From: Halomonas denitrificans
Lineage (GTDB): Bacteria; Pseudomonadota; Gammaproteobacteria; Xanthomonadales; Wenzhouxiangellaceae
DNA: 64,000 nucleotides
Assembly (NCBI GenBank): GCA_019800895.1
Contig: JAHVKF010000001.1
Span: 806,001 to 870,000, forward strand
Direction: 5' to 3'
Shown: piece by piece, positions 62,151 to 64,000 of the stretch
Numbering within the stretch: the stretch's first letter is position 1
Layout: the number at the start of each line of letters is the position of its first letter
The notes under the pieces: generated by a model
What the model saw: only the letters and a program-made list of their open reading frames with translations
Told to the model about the DNA's origin: nothing
Database searches by the model: none
Made by a program: the position numbers and the translations under genes

Positions 62151-62302
62151 TGAAACCTTTCCCGGTCGGAAGAAAATCGAGCCGCGCAAGGATCGCACGG
62201 CCCGGTCATGGAAGAATCGTGACCGGATTGTTTCAGCCGGGCCCTGCGACCGCAAGGGCCAGAAGTCAGGGCGCGCGGCGCGGCCTGCAGCCGCGGCGAA
62301 AC

Positions 62303-63811
62303 TCAGGCCACGGTGGGCGGATCGGGCGGCCCGGGCGGCGGCGGAGGATTCGGCACCGGCGCCGGCTCCGGCGCATCGGCCAGCACCTTCCGACCGTGCC
62401 GGATGTAGGCGCCGGAGGCACGCCAGAAGCGGGTGCCGAGGAGCACCGCCGCGACGCTGAGTCCGGCGACCAGGCCCACCCACATGCCGTGCGGTCCCCA
62501 GTCGCGCCAGAAGGTCAGCCAGCAGCCCAGGGTCATGCCCACGCCCCAGTAGGAGACCAGGCTGTAGACCATCGGCCAGCGCGTGTCCTTCAGCCCTCGC
62601 AGCGCACCGGCCGAGGCCACCTGCAGGCCGTCGGAGACCTGGAAGATCGCGGCCCACAGGAGCAGGCTCGAGGCCAGCGCGACGACTTCCGCCTCGGCGG
62701 TGTACATCCGCGCGATCGGCTCGGCCAGCAGCAGCATCAGCGTGGCCGAGATCGCGCCGTAGGTCCCGGCGATGCCGATGCCGACCAGCCCGGCGCGCCG
62801 GGCGCCCTGGCGGTCCCGGCGGCCGACCGCGTTGCCGACCCGCACGGTGATCGCCCCCGACATGCCCAGCGGCACCATGAAGGCCATGGACGCGATATTG
62901 ATCGCGACCTGGTGCGCCGCGATCGGCAGCGCGCCCAGCGTGGCGATCAGCAAGGCGGTGGCGATGAACAGGCTGCCCTCGAAGGACACCATGATCCCGA
63001 TCGGAAGACCCACCGCCAGCAGCCCCCGAATCTCGCGCCAGGACGGCGGGCTGAAGCGCTCGAACAGCGCGAAGGGCCGGAAGCGCGGCCGCCATGCGAT
63101 GTAGAGCCCCAGCGCGACGAACTGGACCCAGAACACGATCGCCGTGGCCCAGCCGCAGCCGACCGCACCCATCGGTTCGAAGCCCAGCTTGCCGAACATC
63201 AGCACGTAGTTCAGCGGTACGTTCAGGGCGATGCCCATCACGCCGATGTACATCGTCGGCTTGGTGTCGCCGGTGCCCTCGGCGAAGAAGCGCAGCACCA
63301 GCTGCCCGGTCAGCGCCAGCGCGCCCCAGCTGATCGCGTCCAGGTACCCCAGCGCCGTCGCCGCCACCGCGTCGTCGACATCCAGCAGGGCGACCACCCA
63401 GTCCATCTCGCGCATGGCGAAGAACACGAACACGCCCAGCACCAGGGCGATCCAGCCCGCCTGGCGCGTCATCTCCCCGGCCTGGCCCCGACGCCCGGCG
63501 CCGTCGAGCTGCGACACGGCCGGTGACACGGACATCAGCACGCCCAGCGACAGCAGGAAACCGGCCGCCCAGACCGACGACCCGACGGCGATCGCGCCGA
63601 GCGCCACCGTGCCCAGCCGCCCGGCCATCACCGTGTCGACGAAGTTCATGCCGAAGGACGTCAACTGGCCGATGATCAGCGGCGTGGCCAGCAGCAGCGT
63701 ACGGCCGACCTCGTAACGGAGGCCGGTGCCTTCGGGGGCCGGGGGTGAGGGGGTGCTGCGATCCACGGTAGACTTCGATCCGGTCGGCCGGGCAGTGTAG
63801 CCGGTCAGCAC
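62303..63811 (-). CDS. norM: MATE-family multidrug/cation exporter (NorM type)
   Basis: This 502-residue transporter with about twelve transmembrane helices exports drugs or organic cations in exchange for Na+ or H+. LLLATPLIIGQLTSFGMNFVD early and the mirrored IRGLLAVGLPIGIMVSFEGS in the second half are the paired MATE repeats. The start is GTG at 63811 because GGGGAGGA lies 5 bases upstream; a later GTG at 63766 would be a shorter alternative. The C-terminus is Pro/Gly-rich (PAPVPNPPPPPGPPDPP), which is unusual for the family. Its ribosome binding site overlaps that of the divergent acetyltransferase gene. Confidence 0.9.
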   Translation of the reverse strand: MLTGYTARPTGSKSTVDRSTPSPPAPEGTGLRYEVGRTLLLATPLIIGQLTSFGMNFVDTVMAGRLGTVALGAIAVGSSVWAAGFLLSLGVLMSVSPAVSQLDGAGRRGQAGEMTRQAGWIALVLGVFVFFAMREMDWVVALLDVDDAVAATALGYLDAISWGALALTGQLVLRFFAEGTGDTKPTMYIGVMGIALNVPLNYVLMFGKLGFEPMGAVGCGWATAIVFWVQFVALGLYIAWRPRFRPFALFERFSPPSWREIRGLLAVGLPIGIMVSFEGSLFIATALLIATLGALPIAAHQVAINIASMAFMVPLGMSGAITVRVGNAVGRRDRQGARRAGLVGIGIAGTYGAISATLMLLLAEPIARMYTAEAEVVALASSLLLWAAIFQVSDGLQVASAGALRGLKDTRWPMVYSLVSYWGVGMTLGCWLTFWRDWGPHGMWVGLVAGLSVAAVLLGTRFWRASGAYIRHGRKVLADAPEPAPVPNPPPPPGPPDPPTVA

Positions 63812-63825
63812 ACGGGAGTCCTCCC

Positions 63826-64000
63826 CTGTACATCGAACGCTGGCAAACCGACCGAATGGCCGCGACCCCGCTCGGGGCGGAGCATCTTGCCGATATCGAC
63901 CGGCTGCACTCCGACCCGCAGGTGATGGCGTTCCTCTCGGCCGATGGGCGGCCGCTTCCCGAGAGCGTTTCGCGGTCTTCGATCGACGACGCGGTCGCCC
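63826..64000 (+). CDS. GNAT-family N-acetyltransferase, 5' part
   Basis: The window ends inside this gene; about 58 codons are seen. YIERWQTDRMAATPLGAEHL and ADIDRLHSDPQVMAFLSADG match the N-terminus of RimJ/RimL-type GNAT acetyltransferases. No ATG or GTG precedes the conserved part: the first plausible codon is CTG at 63826, with GGGAG about 8 bases upstream, and an in-frame ATG at 63856 would remove the conserved first strand. The start is therefore uncertain. Divergent from the MATE gene with almost no spacer. Confidence 0.72.
   Translation, partial: MYIERWQTDRMAATPLGAEHLADIDRLHSDPQVMAFLSADGRPLPESVSRSSIDDAVA

Noticed and set aside
62163-62302. Possible gene between sppA and the MATE gene
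   Set aside because: The open frames crossing this gap are continuations or shadows of the flanking genes. No start or ribosome binding site is convincing.

Overview
This is a GC-rich stretch of a bacterial chromosome, almost certainly from a gammaproteobacterium. The evidence is the order lptD-surA-pdxA-rsmA-apaH, the leuS-lptE-holA-nadD run, rplM-rpsI, lpoA-yraN beside rsmI, and outer-membrane machinery (LptD, LptE, LpoA, two TonB-dependent receptors). Tat-exported DUF1800/DUF1501 proteins, a CTERM-like surface protein and a RAYT with REP elements would suit a Xanthomonadales/Wenzhouxiangella-like lineage, but that placement is inference. No phage, plasmid or CRISPR locus is visible. Most of the window is core genome, with short accessory insertions.

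Layout. 1-5645: envelope and RNA-maintenance operon (3' part of lptD, surA, pdxA, rsmA, apaH), with an inverted-repeat element between pdxA and rsmA. 5756-7618: a DJ-1/PfpI protein, then on the minus strand a class D beta-lactamase-like gene behind a small exported protein. 7805-13165: tightly coupled hutU-hutG-hutI-thiL-pgpA. 13241-17213: yraN and lpoA on the minus strand, divergent from rsmI and a membrane metallopeptidase. 17229-20334: an encapsulated-ferritin-like gene, an AmiC-type amidase, rplM-rpsI and tRNA-Gln(CTG). 20335-21061: a tandem array in which each unit opens with an inverted copy of the tRNA 3' end, followed by REP-like elements. 21095-25343: a CTERM-like surface protein divergent from a DUF1800-DUF1501 pair. 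25389-32577: queA, kynU and the nadD-holA-lptE-leuS operon. 32746-39202: an acidic lipoprotein, threonine aldolase, an MFS transporter plus TonB receptor, and exported MsrA/MsrB.

39321-47250: a Zur-box-preceded ZnuD-like receptor, a sirtuin, an ECF sigma factor, a cupin, an acidic ACT-like protein and a dienoyl-CoA-reductase-like flavoenzyme. 47283-47940: a complete REP-RAYT unit. 47966-55046: a Tat-exported amidohydrolase, a small exported protein, MscS, DusB and a diguanylate cyclase. 55181-58564: a thioesterase, a lipoprotein, an orphan ParA-like ATPase preceded by three direct repeats, and a Ycf46-like AAA ATPase. 58682-64000: a YdjM-family membrane protein, a lipoprotein, SppA, a MATE exporter and the start of a GNAT acetyltransferase.

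No single obvious new defence or biosynthetic system is present. The stretches that known gene families explain least are the tRNA-Gln inverted-tail array (20373-20962), the repeat-preceded ParA/AAA locus (56196-58564), the stand-alone EncFtn-like gene, and the acidic ACT-like protein with an arginine tail. All boundaries and functions come from reading the sequence; no database search was run.
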